The notes: generated by a model from the sequence alone, not told the origin. A DNA stretch of 20,022 nucleotides from Ichthyophonus hoferi (GCA_002751075.1 NAOQ01000660.1:1-20022); one strand, 5' to 3'; shown: positions 1 to 9,001, numbered from the stretch's first letter. Numbers and translations are program-made.

Positions 1-357
1 GATAAGGTAGGATAGGATAAGGTAGGATAGGATAGGATAGAATATGGATATTTTAAAATTTAAGGTAGTGGAGGTTGAGTGAGGTATCATAATATAAAAT
101 ATAATGAAACATAACATAAAAAAATATAATATAACAAAACATAATATAACAAAATATAATATAATACAATATAGGATAAATATAATATAATATAGCGCAA
201 ATATGATATAATATAATATAAATATAATATAATATAGTATAAATAGAATATAATACAGTGTAAATGTAATATAATATATAATATAGTATAAATATAATAC
301 ATTACAGTACAAATGTAATATAATATAATACACTATAAATATAGCATAATATAGCAT
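1..357. repeat. Degenerate AT-rich pentanucleotide array
   Basis: The first 45 bases are a mixed GGATA/GGTAG pentamer tract. After a short break it grades into a long run of ATAAT, ATATA and AACATA-type units with a period of about five bases, and the few G/C interruptions are mostly G or isolated C on the plus strand. Open frames across it encode only Tyr/Ile/Leu-rich low-complexity peptides and are not genes. The GGATA units resemble a degenerate telomere-type repeat only loosely, and I do not call them telomeric. Confidence 0.8.
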
Positions 358-526
358 AAATATATAGTAAGATAGCCTTTTAAGAACTATACCGATAGCA
401 CGTACCTGTTGCTCGATAGAAACCTCGATGACTCAAAGATGACGCAGGAAGGGTTACTATATATGGCCATGGCCAGTAAATATATATGTTAATAGGGGTA
501 AAGGGGCAATGATAAATATATGAGAC

Positions 527-528
<2 letters not shown>

Positions 529-557
<29 letters not shown>
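529..557. repeat. (CT)n dinucleotide microsatellite
   Basis: About 14 uninterrupted CT units lie in otherwise AT-rich DNA between the two pentamer arrays. The surrounding bases 360-640 are unique sequence with no recognisable gene. Confidence 0.95.
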
Positions 558-644
558 GAATATACTTATATTTTATGTACAGATAGGTAGGTAGAGGGTT
601 TTATAAAATAAAAGGTAATAGAATATAGAATATTATGATATGCT

Positions 645-800
645 ATACAGTATAGTATAGTATAGTATAGTAGAGTAAAGTATAGTATAGTATAGTAGAG
701 TAAAGTATAGTAGGGTATAGTAGAGTAGAGAATAGTAGAGTATAGTATAGTAGAGTAGAGTATAGTATAGTATAGTATAGTGTAGTAGAGCATAGTATAC
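645..800. repeat. (TATAG)n pentamer array
   Basis: Nearly perfect TATAG units, with TAGAG, TAAAG and TAGGG variants, run for about 150 bases. The non-AT base is G on the plus strand throughout. The Tyr/Leu/Ser-rich minus-strand frames here are a by-product of the five-base period. Confidence 0.95.
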
Positions 801-2325
801 TATGTCGGTGTCTATATCTATATATTTATACGCACCAATCAAAACACAAAACACCTACCTGGTGGGTTCTGTGTGGTGGTAGTCAACAGATCAGCCAATA
901 GGGATGAGGTAACTGCATTATTGTTAGTAGATAATTGGGGTAGGGCCTCAGAGAGAAACACAGGACTGGGTTTGGTTGGCTGAGATAGAGGATATTATAT
1001 TATAAGATTAAGATACATATAAATAACCAATAATATACAACAGATAAAAGATAAGGAGGTAGAAAAGAATACGTAATATACAATATATAGTAGATAATAG
1101 TAATCGTGTAGGACTGAAAAAGAGAGATTATAAAAATAAAACATAAAAAATAAAAATAATATAAAGTCGAATATATTGGATAATACATGTTAAACTTTTA
1201 TTAAAAAGATAGAATAGATTTGATAAGGAGGAGGAAAGATATATATTTTTTTTAAAAAAACAAATTGAATATATTTATATTATATACCTCTCCCGATTGG
1301 TCTACCTGTGCTAATGCCCATAGAAACTGAATCGCAGCTGGTCTATGTTGAAGAACGGTCTGGCAGATTTAACATTTAGAAGAGGGGTTACAAGAAAGGC
1401 TAAAGGGGTCCAAAAAATATGATATATATATGCATATATTGTATGTATGCATGTCTGTATGTATGTACGTATGTTTATTTGAAGATATACACAAATGGAA
1501 GGTATATTATTTCTATATATACATATGCCTACCTATATGTACATGTGCACTTATATATAGGTATATTACTATAGAAGTATATTACTATATAAGTATATTA
1601 CTATATAGGTATAGCAGTGAGAGTAGAATATACTACGATATATCTATATTCAATGTACAGATGTGTAGGAGTCCATATGATCACCTTATTATAAATATAC
1701 GACTTAACACGTGCTTATAAAAGGTGAGCTCTTTAATTAATTAATTACCTTTTTTGTCAGATTGCCATAAAACTCATCAAATCTGACAGCGTCCTCTGTT
1801 CTCTTACTACGCACCACTGTAAAATCGAATGTTAATTGGTATATTAAATAATTAAATGTATAGCCAATTACATACATAAACATTACCTAGTACATGTCCA
1901 TTTTTATCTCTCTCACTTAATTGGACAACTTAAATTGCCATTCAATATTTTAATATTAAATGGCACTCCACAAAAACTAATCACTAACGTGTATGTATGG
2001 CACATGACATAGTGCCGTTCCGCCCCTAAGGCCCACCCTGGAATATCTAAATATAGAGATACGGGATATACTCCAGCAATCAGTAACATAAGCTCTAAAA
2101 ACATTAAGGCCCAGTTTCACTGAATAAAATATACTTAAATAAGTCTATAAAGGCCTGTCCATACAGAGTGAGGGTGTAAAAACAAGTCCGTGTGTATATT
2201 CTCAATTATAGCTAAAGCTATAGCTTTATTTAAACACATGACCATAAGTACGGTTAAACTCTTACTTTTCTAACAGCTGGGACTATATGTAAACATTTAG
2301 ACAGTCATTTATACATACATACATA
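801..2325. other. AT-rich spacer without a recognisable gene
   Basis: About 1.5 kb of mostly unique sequence, with short tracts of TATG/TGTA and TATA. Open frames here are short and rich in Tyr, Ile and Cys; none shows a domain or sensible codon pattern. The one structured item is a perfect 9-bp inverted repeat (TGTCAGATT, 16-base loop, AATCTGACA) at 1755-1788. Bases 850-990 and 1990-2050 are locally richer in G/C but show no long open frame. Confidence 0.6.
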
Positions 2326-2575
2326 TTGTTATATTATATTATATTATATCCTACCATATATTACCATATAATACCATACTATATTACACTATATTATATT
2401 ATACTATATTATACTATATCATATCATATCATATTATAATATATGATACTATATTACACTATATTATATTATATTATATTATGTCATATTATACCATATT
2501 ATACTATACTATATTATATTATATTATGGCATATCATACCATATTATACTATATTGTATTATATTATATACATAC
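2326..2575. repeat. (CTATA/TATAC)n pentamer array
   Basis: Degenerate ATATT, ATACT and ATACC pentamers run for about 250 bases. The non-AT base on the plus strand is almost always C, so this is the same repeat type as the TATAG array at 645-800 in the opposite orientation. Confidence 0.9.
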
Positions 2576-2730
2576 GTGCTCTTTTAATTAGCTCTGCCTG
2601 GTGTATATCATCATTGAGAAGAGGGCCGCCCAACCGACTGCATGATAAAATCCCAATGATAATATTGAATATAAATAACTTTATATATATTAGTATATAT
2701 GAAAATCTGTATAACACATTATATATTACA

Positions 2731-2968
2731 TTGTATATCTCATATTGCATACTATATACCATACACTATATAGTATACCCTACCCTATACCCCTATACCT
2801 ATGTACCATACACTATACCACCAACCTGCAATAAACACTTGGCACTTTCCTCTAGCGCAAGTATAGATGTAGTAAATATTACAATAAAATATCATACCAT
2901 ATCATATCATATCATACCATACAATACAATATCGTATACCTATATATACCCCTATACCACCATATAAA
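2731..2968. repeat. Second C-bearing pentamer array, interrupted
   Basis: Units such as ATACC, ATATC and CCTAT appear in two blocks (about 2731-2822 and 2881-2968) around a short unique segment. The C-on-plus asymmetry matches the preceding array. Bases 2576-2730 between the arrays are unique AT-rich sequence. No coding signal was seen. Confidence 0.75.
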
Positions 2969-3140
2969 ATACCAATACCTACCTTGTCAGTAATTTGACG
3001 GCATAGTTCACAGTGGATGCAATAGCCTCTAAAGAGGTAAATCAATGTGTTAGAAGTCATCAATATACTATCACCCTACCCAAATCTAAGTCATATTATT
3101 TGTCTACAACCGACTTTGCTCTAAAATATATGTGTAGATA

Positions 3141-3290
3141 GGGATAGAGGGGTGGATGGATAGATGCAATATGGTAGGGTATGATAGGGTAAGGTAGGAT
3201 TTGGTATGGCGTGGTAGGATATAGTATGGTATGAGATGGCAGGACAGGATATGGTATGATGTAAAACATAATACATAATATACAACATAA
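3141..3290. repeat. G-bearing pentamer array
   Basis: TAGGG, GGTAG, GGATA and TATGG units with G on the plus strand cover about 150 bases, so the asymmetry flips back from the C-bearing arrays ending near 2968. Open minus-strand frames here are Tyr/Pro/His low-complexity shadows. Confidence 0.85.
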
Positions 3291-3840
3291 CACATATACG
3301 CCCATACGTACACATATATATATATATATAACTTACTATCATCTCTACTATTCAGTAACTTCTGACATAGTCGTAAAATTATTTGAAAATTTTCCTTCTC
3401 TGAGTTCATGCTTCGCAATATAGCACAAGTAGCTTACCTAATGATTATTGTTGGTTAACTTATAAACTTCTATTAAAAGTGCAATACTAAATACTAATAA
3501 ACATATTTGATTTGGTGTTGTGTGTTCTACGGAGGCGTGTATAGGTACATATATTATATTAATTCCTTTTATATAAATACGTGTAGTTATATTATTAGTG
3601 TGTATACGTATACATATTTTCTCTTTCTTATTTTGCTAATTTTTATTTTTACGTTTATAGAGATATATATTATGTCTTGAAATGAATATACAATGTGGAC
3701 TATATAAGAGTAGGGTTTTCCCTAATAATTAAGATTAGTTCTAAAAAATATTCTTACTATCAATTGAACAAGCATATGTATTTTACAGTATATATATAAG
3801 TATAGTTATGAGCGTGTTTAAGCGTTTGCATATTATATTT
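3291..3840. other. AT-rich spacer with a short (TA)n tract
   Basis: A TA dinucleotide run lies at 3313-3330. The remainder is unique AT-rich DNA in which I see no gene, RNA or repeat-family copy. Confidence 0.6.
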
Positions 3841-4076
3841 CATGTATGCATGTATGTATGTATGTATGTATGTATGTATGTATGTATGTATGTGTGCGTG
3901 TGTGTATGTGTGTATATAGGTAGGTAGGTATGTGTATATATGTATGTATGTATATATGTATGTATGTATGTATATATATATATAGGAATGTATGTATGTG
4001 TGTGTAAATATATATGTAATGTATATATATAGATAGGTACGTAGGTAGGCAAGTCTGTAGATAGGTACGTAGGTTA
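3841..4076. repeat. (GTAT)n tetranucleotide array
   Basis: Bases 3843-3890 are nearly pure GTAT/TATG units. They degrade into GTGT, TATA, GTAG and GTAC variants, and a short unit containing TAGATAGGTACGTAGGT occurs twice near 4030-4074. The opposite-strand frame reads as Tyr/His/Thr/Ile repeats and is not a gene. Confidence 0.95.
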
Positions 4077-4308
4077 TATAATATTAATCTTACCTAGTGA
4101 TGAATTTTAGGCCGATGGAGCAACTAAGTTAATAGACTTAATAATAATAAAACGTATTGTGTATATTATAGATTATATAATGGATATATACATAAGTGTG
4201 TTGTGTTTATGTTGTTTGTTTTGTATGGCATGTACGTATATTATATTAATGCGCCTAACACCATAATTATTTTTTAGAGACAAACTTCGGAAATGAAAGC
4301 AATTATCA

Positions 4309-4440
4309 TACTAATAATAATAATAAATAAATAAATAAATAACAATAACAATAACAATAATGATAAAAACTTTTAACAATACTACTAATAATAATATAAT
4401 AATAATTGCAATGATAGTAGTAGTAATAATAATAGTAATA
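4309..4440. repeat. AAT-type trinucleotide and related arrays
   Basis: Successive tracts of (TAA)n, (AAAT)n, (AACAAT)n and (TAG/TAA)n lie next to each other with little sequence between them. They are low complexity, with no coding potential. Confidence 0.9.
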
Positions 4441-4477
4441 TATATTAATATTGGTATGTTATTATCATTAATTGTCC

Positions 4478-4530
4478 GTTAGTCGATCGATCTTGGATAG
4501 GAATGTAGATGCGATTATTGTTTGCATCAT
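4478..4530 (-). repeat. Possible inverted fragment of repeat A arm
   Basis: The segment GATCGATCTTGGATAGGAA reads, with one small gap, as the reverse complement of bases around 14280-14300 at the left edge of repeat copy A4. A forward piece resembling the same arm (GCATTTCAGATCATATAT) lies at 4829-4846, so the arrangement may parallel the inverted arm and loop found upstream of gene 1. The match is short, so the call is tentative. Confidence 0.35.
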
Positions 4531-4642
4531 AATGGTTGCCCTTTAGGGGCGGTTAATCGAAAGATAATTACAAATATTTACCAATCCATCGGCACCTAAT
4601 CAACGATTAAAGAAAAATATGCAAGATTGGCTGGGCATGAAA

Positions 4643-4771
4643 CTAATAATAGTAGTAGTATTAATAATAATAATAATAATAATAGCTCTAATAAAGATAA
4701 TAAGAATTTTAATAATAGCACTAATAATAATAATAAAATTATTATTATTATTAATAATATTATTATTATTT
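4643..4771. repeat. (AAT)n followed by (ATT)n, self-complementary
   Basis: AAT units on the left half and ATT units on the right half meet near 4737, so the two halves can pair into a hairpin. The Asn-rich and Leu-rich open frames on the two strands are products of the trinucleotide repeat and are not credible genes. Confidence 0.9.
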
Positions 4772-4869
4772 TAACACTGTATATGCTCGTTAATTTGTCG
4801 ATCTTGTACAGAATGTTCATCCTTAGGCATTTCAGATCATATATTTGCAGTTCAAATTACTAATTGTTT

Positions 4870-5105
4870 ATGCATAGTCTAAAGCAAGTCCAGCAGTCTT
4901 TATTGTTGTCTTAGCAGCCTTGCAAGTGTTAAAAGGGAGACTACGCAGTCCTTATCTGTGCTGGGGCAACTTAGAGTCTTGTCTAATCAAAGAATAACAT
5001 CATGATCATCTCTGCTTATCTCAGGACAACTGATCCCCTGTGGGACCCTTTGGGAGTCTCACTGGGTCATAAGCCAACACCTGTCTGCCCAAATAACAAC
5101 GCTCT
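4870..5105. other. GC-richer patch, no gene identified
   Basis: This 235-base stretch is visibly richer in G and C than its surroundings and has no simple repeats. The plus strand has a 40-codon open stretch at about 4878-4999 with mixed amino-acid composition, but no ATG starts it and no family is recognisable. It could be a decayed exon, part of an unrecognised repeat or a noncoding RNA. I see no splice signals strong enough to decide. Confidence 0.35.
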
Positions 5106-5119
5106 CCCAGTTTTATCAA

Positions 5120-5262
5120 CTTTATGATCTAGTTTTCAATTTCTGCTAATCTATTTTAATAATGAAAATGTGTCTTAGCCTATCTGTACTCTGTATATGC
5201 AAAGGGACACGTTAAAACATCCTTTAATTCAGTATCCCCTCAATTTTAAGTAGAGTTAAAGC
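5120..5262 (+). repeat. Dispersed repeat A, copy 1 (partial)
   Basis: It shares with copies at 9106, 9605 and 14265 a core reading roughly TTTAATAATAAAAATG, then a TTAGCATATCTGTACTC-like segment and GCAAAGGGACACGTTAAA. Only the 3' part is clear; the left arm seen in copies 2 and 4 may be represented by a fragment near 4829. It is not coding: the same frame meets stops in several copies. Confidence 0.7.
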
Positions 5263-5854
5263 ACACACAAAGATTGAATCCTTCTCTTTTTATTTAAAAC
5301 GCACATGTTGAAACCAAAACGTTCACTGCACTTTTAGACTGCATTCTTATTCTTTTTCGTTAATATATTTACGTATTACTAAAAGAAAAAAGCGTTCATT
5401 TCTAGTTACGTTTGATAAGAATTATTTGTGAATAATTAATGTTTTTTATTAGTTTGGAGGAGCATGGCACTGTAAGGTCGATAATTCAATCAGCTTGTAG
5501 AATAATCTAAATTACAGTTACTGCATATAGAATACATTTACAATTAAGAAGCTAAAGGTTTCGATATCTATCAATAAGTAACATGAGACTCAGGAGAAGC
5601 TAAGTAGAGTTTTAGCCTGCCGACTACCTCACGAAACAGCCAGATCGAACTCAGTATAATAGATGCTATTTTTATTTCCAATAATACAATTACACTTATG
5701 ATGATTGTGAAGATAATATAAATTCATTGTATTTTGCCTGCTAAATAAGCAAAGTCCGGCTTCAATTTTTAATTAGTTTAATCTTTTATTAATTAAAAAC
5801 CTATCACAAAGCACACTTATAGCAACAAAGGTAGTTAAAGGCAAACAATATAAT
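5263..5854. other. Unique AT-rich spacer
   Basis: I see no gene, RNA or clear repeat here. There is a TTAATTA...TAATTAA inverted pair near 5770-5800. A short stretch near 5735-5755 (TTTTGCCTGCTAAATAAGC) resembles bases near 9820-9840, again suggesting scattered duplicated DNA. Confidence 0.5.
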
Positions 5855-6135
5855 TTAGTGCCACATATCGATTGTTCCAGTATGTGGTAAGAGTAATAGA
5901 ATATTGTACAACTTCTAGATGGTAATCAACCATCTCTACTGGACGTCTATTAGCTAATAAAACTCTAATAAAACATATAAACTGTGCCTAGACTGGATCT
6001 GGGCACGCGTTTTTATTCATAAACGTGATCTATTAATTTATCCAAATAGTTCAGTTATATATCGGCTCAATCTAAGCGTTAGATTTCGATGCATATTAGA
6101 AACGGATAATTAAGTAAACTACTTCTCACAATAGT
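5855..6135 (+). repeat. Dispersed repeat D, copy 1
   Basis: About 280 bases align by eye with 12935-13215. Shared landmarks in the same order are ATCGATTGTTCCAGTATGTGG, TCTATTAGCTAATA, CTAATAAAACATATAA, GGCCC/GGGCA motifs, TTTATC(T/C)AAATAGT and GAAACGGATAATTAA. The two copies differ by substitutions and small gaps. It directly precedes repeat B copy 1, so D and B may be parts of one larger unit here, although copy 2 of D is not followed by B. No coding frame is conserved. Confidence 0.8.
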
Positions 6136-6197
6136 CAAAAGCGGACAATAGAGGTTAATATAAATAACTGTGATTCCTTGTGGTTTACTTTTTTTGA

Positions 6198-6745
6198 AAA
6201 CATGCCTTTGTTTTGTATGACTTTAAATGTAATTGTGTAATTCATAGTAATATAATTCATGTTAATTTAGGGTTACTTAGAATTCCCAATAGATGCTACA
6301 AATTTACAGAGCAAGTTATTATTAGCTATAGCGAAATCCAATCATATAGGCGTATACGTATACACAGATTGAAACCCAATCAGATGGTTTGTACGGTTTA
6401 TGTATTTGGCAAAATCTCCCGTTTTTAGCATCATTGAATATATTCTAAACGATAACTATTCCAGCGACCATACACTCCAACAAGATACATTAATAACCTA
6501 TTGTATTGTCTTTGCACTGGTGGTGATTATTCCTAACTGTAAATGCAGCAGCACCATAAGAGAGTGGCTCCACAAACTGCCAAGGCAGCTGAAGAACTAT
6601 ACTAGGAGCTGACTAGTTCTTAATAAACTGTATTGAGATACTCTCCAGCACCTAAGAGAAAGCGTATATCTAGGTAGAATCAAAAACCAATTAGAGACCC
6701 CGAAACCTGTGAGCAAATTAATAGAATTACTTCAGGTTACTGTAG
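6198..6745 (+). repeat. Dispersed repeat B, copy 1, ending in a C-type tail
   Basis: Roughly 540 bases align by eye with 19431-19935. They share CTTTGTTTTG(T/C)ATGACTTTA at the left end, a GCGAAATC(C/G)AATCA segment, AAACGATAACTATT in the middle and a right end that runs into the C-type tail (AAAAACCAATTAGAGACCCC). Open frames of about 70 codons inside it are not preserved in the other copy, so I do not call genes. It is most likely a decayed mobile element of unknown class or a segmental duplication. Confidence 0.75.
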
Positions 6746-7469
6746 GGTTATGGTCCCTGACACACTTCCACTGCGTCGTTCTGCTATGCTATTGCACCAC
6801 TTGTCTGCTACTCTTAGAAGCATGCATGTTTACTACATAAAACTAGAGAATGAGCCCGCCTTAAAATAAGCCATTAGCGACAACACGCCACCCAAACGGC
6901 CTAAAACACGCTCAGGCCTAAGCAGCCTACATCACTTTGTTATAAAATGCTGTATCACTATGTCGCATAAGTAACTGCAGCCCAGTTCTTTATTACTTCA
7001 TTGAACATGAGTACTGATTTGGCATCGCATGACTGTTGCAACAACAGATTTTCTCATGTTTAGACATTTTGCACACATCTACAAACCAACCTAGTTCAAA
7101 AGACAAACTTAAGCCCACGCAAAATTATGGAGCCGCCAACCCGTGCTAAAGTTCCTAACCTCACAGACTTGTATGCCAACATAACGGACTTTTCATAAAG
7201 AACAAATATGTATATTATATCAATTCTCTCGCAGCAGAGATGACATCCTCAACCTGCAGCCCACATCTAAAAGAGAACTGATAGGATTACAAGACACTAG
7301 TCCACGCGAAGTACAAGAAAAACGTATTTGACTCTATATTTCGAGCACAAACTTCAACCCATGAAACAACAAGGGTTGCGTGAGAAATTTTATTCAAAAA
7401 AGGTCTACAGCTGGAACACCATTTTGAATGAGGTACTGCTGCTAACAACCTATTTGGTTCTAGCTTGCT
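6746..7469. other. Spacer without recognisable gene
   Basis: This stretch is moderately richer in G/C than the left part of the window. Several short frames are open but none exceeds about 50 codons with a plausible start, and no motif or RNA gene was seen. It may contain older portions of repeats B or C that have diverged beyond recognition. Confidence 0.45.
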
Positions 7470-7552
7470 TTCTTTTAAGAATCAAAAAACCAATTTGAAA
7501 AGACACCGAAGCCTGTGGATAAGTCATTGGAACTACTGAAAATTGCCATACT
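7470..7552 (+). repeat. Dispersed repeat C, copy next to gene 1
   Basis: It carries the C tail AAAAACCAATTTGAAAAG, then ACACCGAAGCCTGTGG and a run ending AAATTGCCATA. It abuts the polyadenylation signal of gene 1, which is on the opposite strand, so the gene 1 transcript should end at or just inside this repeat. The tail matches the right ends of both B copies and the copy at 12335. Confidence 0.75.
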
Positions 7553-7554
7553 TT

Positions 7555-7568
7555 TTTATTGCTTTATT
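7555..7568 (-). terminator. Polyadenylation signals of gene 1
   Basis: Two AATAAA hexamers on the minus strand (7563-7568 and 7555-7560) lie about 90-100 bases past the gene 1 stop codon. The distal one is in the context CAATAAAAAAGT, which is also found at the gene 3 signal, so the 3' end was duplicated with the gene. Confidence 0.7.
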
Positions 7569-7602
7569 TCTTTCAGTTTTATAAATTTATACAACGTATT
7601 TT

Positions 7603-7633
7603 GGGTATGTATGCATACACAGAGCCATATATA
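7603..7633 (-). promoter_or_regulatory. Conserved 3' UTR element, gene 1
   Basis: On the minus strand this reads TATATATGGCTCTGTG followed by TATGCATACCC. Gene 3 has the closely similar TATATATGCCTTTGTG then CATACCT at the matching place after its stop codon. Both contain self-complementary bases around TGCATA. The sharing may simply reflect common descent. A conserved mRNA stability or localisation element is possible but unproven. Confidence 0.4.
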
Positions 7634-7658
7634 CTTCGTGTTATAACATTAATATTAT

Positions 7659-8117
7659 TTATGTAGCAACTAATTTACGCACAAATTGACGCTTAGACTC
7701 TGCAGCCTGGGATCCACAAGTCATATGAGCGTCATAGTACAGAATCTTTTTATCATCAGAAAGGTAGCGACACTCGTTAATAGTAAACCTTCCTGTCTTT
7801 TCTTTCATCTCGCTTGATAGTTTTCCATTCTCATACTTTACCAGGCGAATAAAGTCAACAGAAAACGCCTCATCATAATATACAGTAGGTTTGCCGCCAA
7901 GTTGAAATCGTAAAGTCTTCTCAACAAATGTTGTATAAAGATGTTTCGTTAGTATATCCCCCTCAATTGTAAAAGTTATATCAACATTCAACTTAGTCAA
8001 CATGGTTCTAATGTTCGTATTGACACCAGCCAAAGCGAGCTGGGCAGAGCCGAGATCGCCGGAGTTCTCATGATCAAGAGAAAAGGTACCCACAAAATCT
8101 TGTAGAGTAGTAGCCAT
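7659..8117 (-). CDS. Fatty-acid-binding-protein-like (iLBP), gene 1
   Basis: An intact single-exon gene of 152 residues. By family, it should be a small cytosolic beta-barrel protein that carries fatty acids or another hydrophobic ligand; the actual ligand cannot be told from sequence. Family signs are the N-terminal FVGTF-SL strand (residues 8-14), the helix-turn-helix region up to MLTKL (39-43), EGD-L (52-56), TTF (62-64), LGG (73-75), NGKL (97-100), RYLSDDKK (117-124) and a C-terminal RQF (143-145). R117 and R143-x-F145 correspond to the Arg and Arg-x-Tyr that bind the ligand carboxylate. It is slightly longer than usual iLBPs of about 130 residues. The start is set by conservation with gene 3 and by a good context, AACATGG. 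Compared with gene 3 (about 66% identity, 98/148 by hand count), the ancestral stop after FVRK has become a sense codon, adding LVAT. No introns are evident, whereas most animal iLBP genes have them. Confidence 0.92.
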   Translation of the reverse strand: MATTLQDFVGTFSLDHENSGDLGSAQLALAGVNTNIRTMLTKLNVDITFTIEGDILTKHLYTTFVEKTLRFQLGGKPTVYYDEAFSVDFIRLVKYENGKLSSEMKEKTGRFTINECRYLSDDKKILYYDAHMTCGSQAAESKRQFVRKLVAT

Positions 8118-8177
8118 GTTAGTTATGTTGTTGTGAAGGGTTACAGAGAAGTCTACGATACTGAAAGCAAAAACGAC

Positions 8178-8257
8178 TTAGTATAATTTAAGATGAATGC
8201 ATATGCTGTTTATATAGATTTTTTCTAACATTTATCAATATAAGTGACAATGATTGG
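8178..8257 (-). promoter_or_regulatory. Gene 1 core promoter (TATA, CCAAT)
   Basis: On the minus strand TATATAAA lies at 8209-8216, about 92 bases before the start codon, and CCAAT lies at 8253-8257, about 40 bases further upstream. The block TCTATATAAACAGCAT recurs upstream of gene 3 as TCTACATAAACAGCAT at the same distance from ATG. Initiation about 30 bases downstream of TATA would give a leader of about 60 bases that starts in a pyrimidine run (TTTTTGCTTTCAG). Confidence 0.7.
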
Positions 8258-8420
8258 GTACATATAATTTGGGTTACCGTAAATAGGTTGGTAGGGGGTT
8301 GGATTATGCTTTCAGCACATCCTATTCATGCTTAAAGATTGTCTTAAAGCATATCCTGATTTGATAATATATATCTATATCTTTCCATATCCACTTATAG
8401 ATATTGTATATATATGTATT

Positions 8421-8510
8421 GTTAAAACAGGAATATTTCATTAATTTAGGTATTTCTTTATATAGCTATAGATATTAAATATTATTGGCAATTATTATTG
8501 TATGAATGTA
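8421..8510 (+). repeat. Direct repeat upstream of gene 1, left copy
   Basis: About 90 bases starting GTTAAAACAGGAATATTT and ending ATTATTGGCAATTATTATTG recur at 9002-9094 with only scattered changes and a small gap. No coding frame. The pair brackets the left arm of the inverted repeat. Confidence 0.85.
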
Positions 8511-8766
8511 CCCACCACACACCATACTGTATGTTAAATATTCCTGAGGTGATACGTGGATACGTGGGTGTTGCCCATTTGTTTTTAACTTGACGTTACT
8601 TTAAAGCTGGAAATGTTGATCGTTCAAATGCAGATTTGAAAACAGTGTTTCAGTGTAATAAAAATGAGTCTCCACACGTAGAGGTTAATGGATGGATGAG
8701 GAATTGGGGTGAAATGTTTTCGGTATTTTTGAATCGTTGACTTAATAGAATTATCAGGTTTTGTGG

Positions 8767-8885
8767 CCATGATAAGTTATATAAGCTGAAATGGCTTAAT
8801 ATTATATAGTTGCAGGATCTCTACCATTGGCTGGTTCTATTTGAATAGGATCTGGGATTGCCGTTTAACACCAATAGATTGCACT
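8767..8885 (-). repeat. Left arm of long inverted repeat (repeat A arm)
   Basis: This is the reverse complement of 9106-9205 over about 110 bases, including CCATTGGCTGGTTCTATTT and TCTGGGATTGCC, at roughly 85% identity by eye. The two arms flank a loop of about 220 bases. The right arm continues into repeat A copy 2, so this is an inverted, truncated piece of family A. Confidence 0.85.
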
Positions 8886-9001
8886 AACCATCGTGAACTG
8901 TCTTCCGTCTTTTCGTCATAACCATGCCAAGGTTCATTTCATTTTCCTTTTTCTTATGTTTTCTGCTCTATGTGAAATAATTAGTCTTAGCAAGGAGAAG
9001 T

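Noticed and set aside
1-45. Telomere-like repeat
   Set aside because: The GGATA/GGTAG units are degenerate and do not match a known telomere repeat such as TTAGG or TTAGGG; similar units appear internally at 3141-3290.
87-854. Several 70-75-codon minus-strand frames rich in Tyr, Leu and Ile
   Set aside because: They are direct translations of pentamer microsatellites, present in more than one frame, with no domain-like composition.
2443-2967. A 174-codon plus-strand open frame
   Set aside because: It is the longest frame in the window, but most of it is translated from CTATA/TATAC arrays. A middle segment of normal composition is too short to support a gene.
3840-4052. Tyr/His/Thr-rich 70-codon minus-strand frame
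   Set aside because: Product of the GTAT tetranucleotide array.
4596-4863. Leu-rich (minus) and Asn-rich (plus) frames
   Set aside because: Both are translations of the AAT/ATT trinucleotide array. The apparent hydrophobic segment is not evidence of a membrane protein.
6213-6612. Two overlapping 70-codon ORFs in repeat B copy 1
   Set aside because: Neither frame is preserved in B copy 2, and no domain is recognisable.
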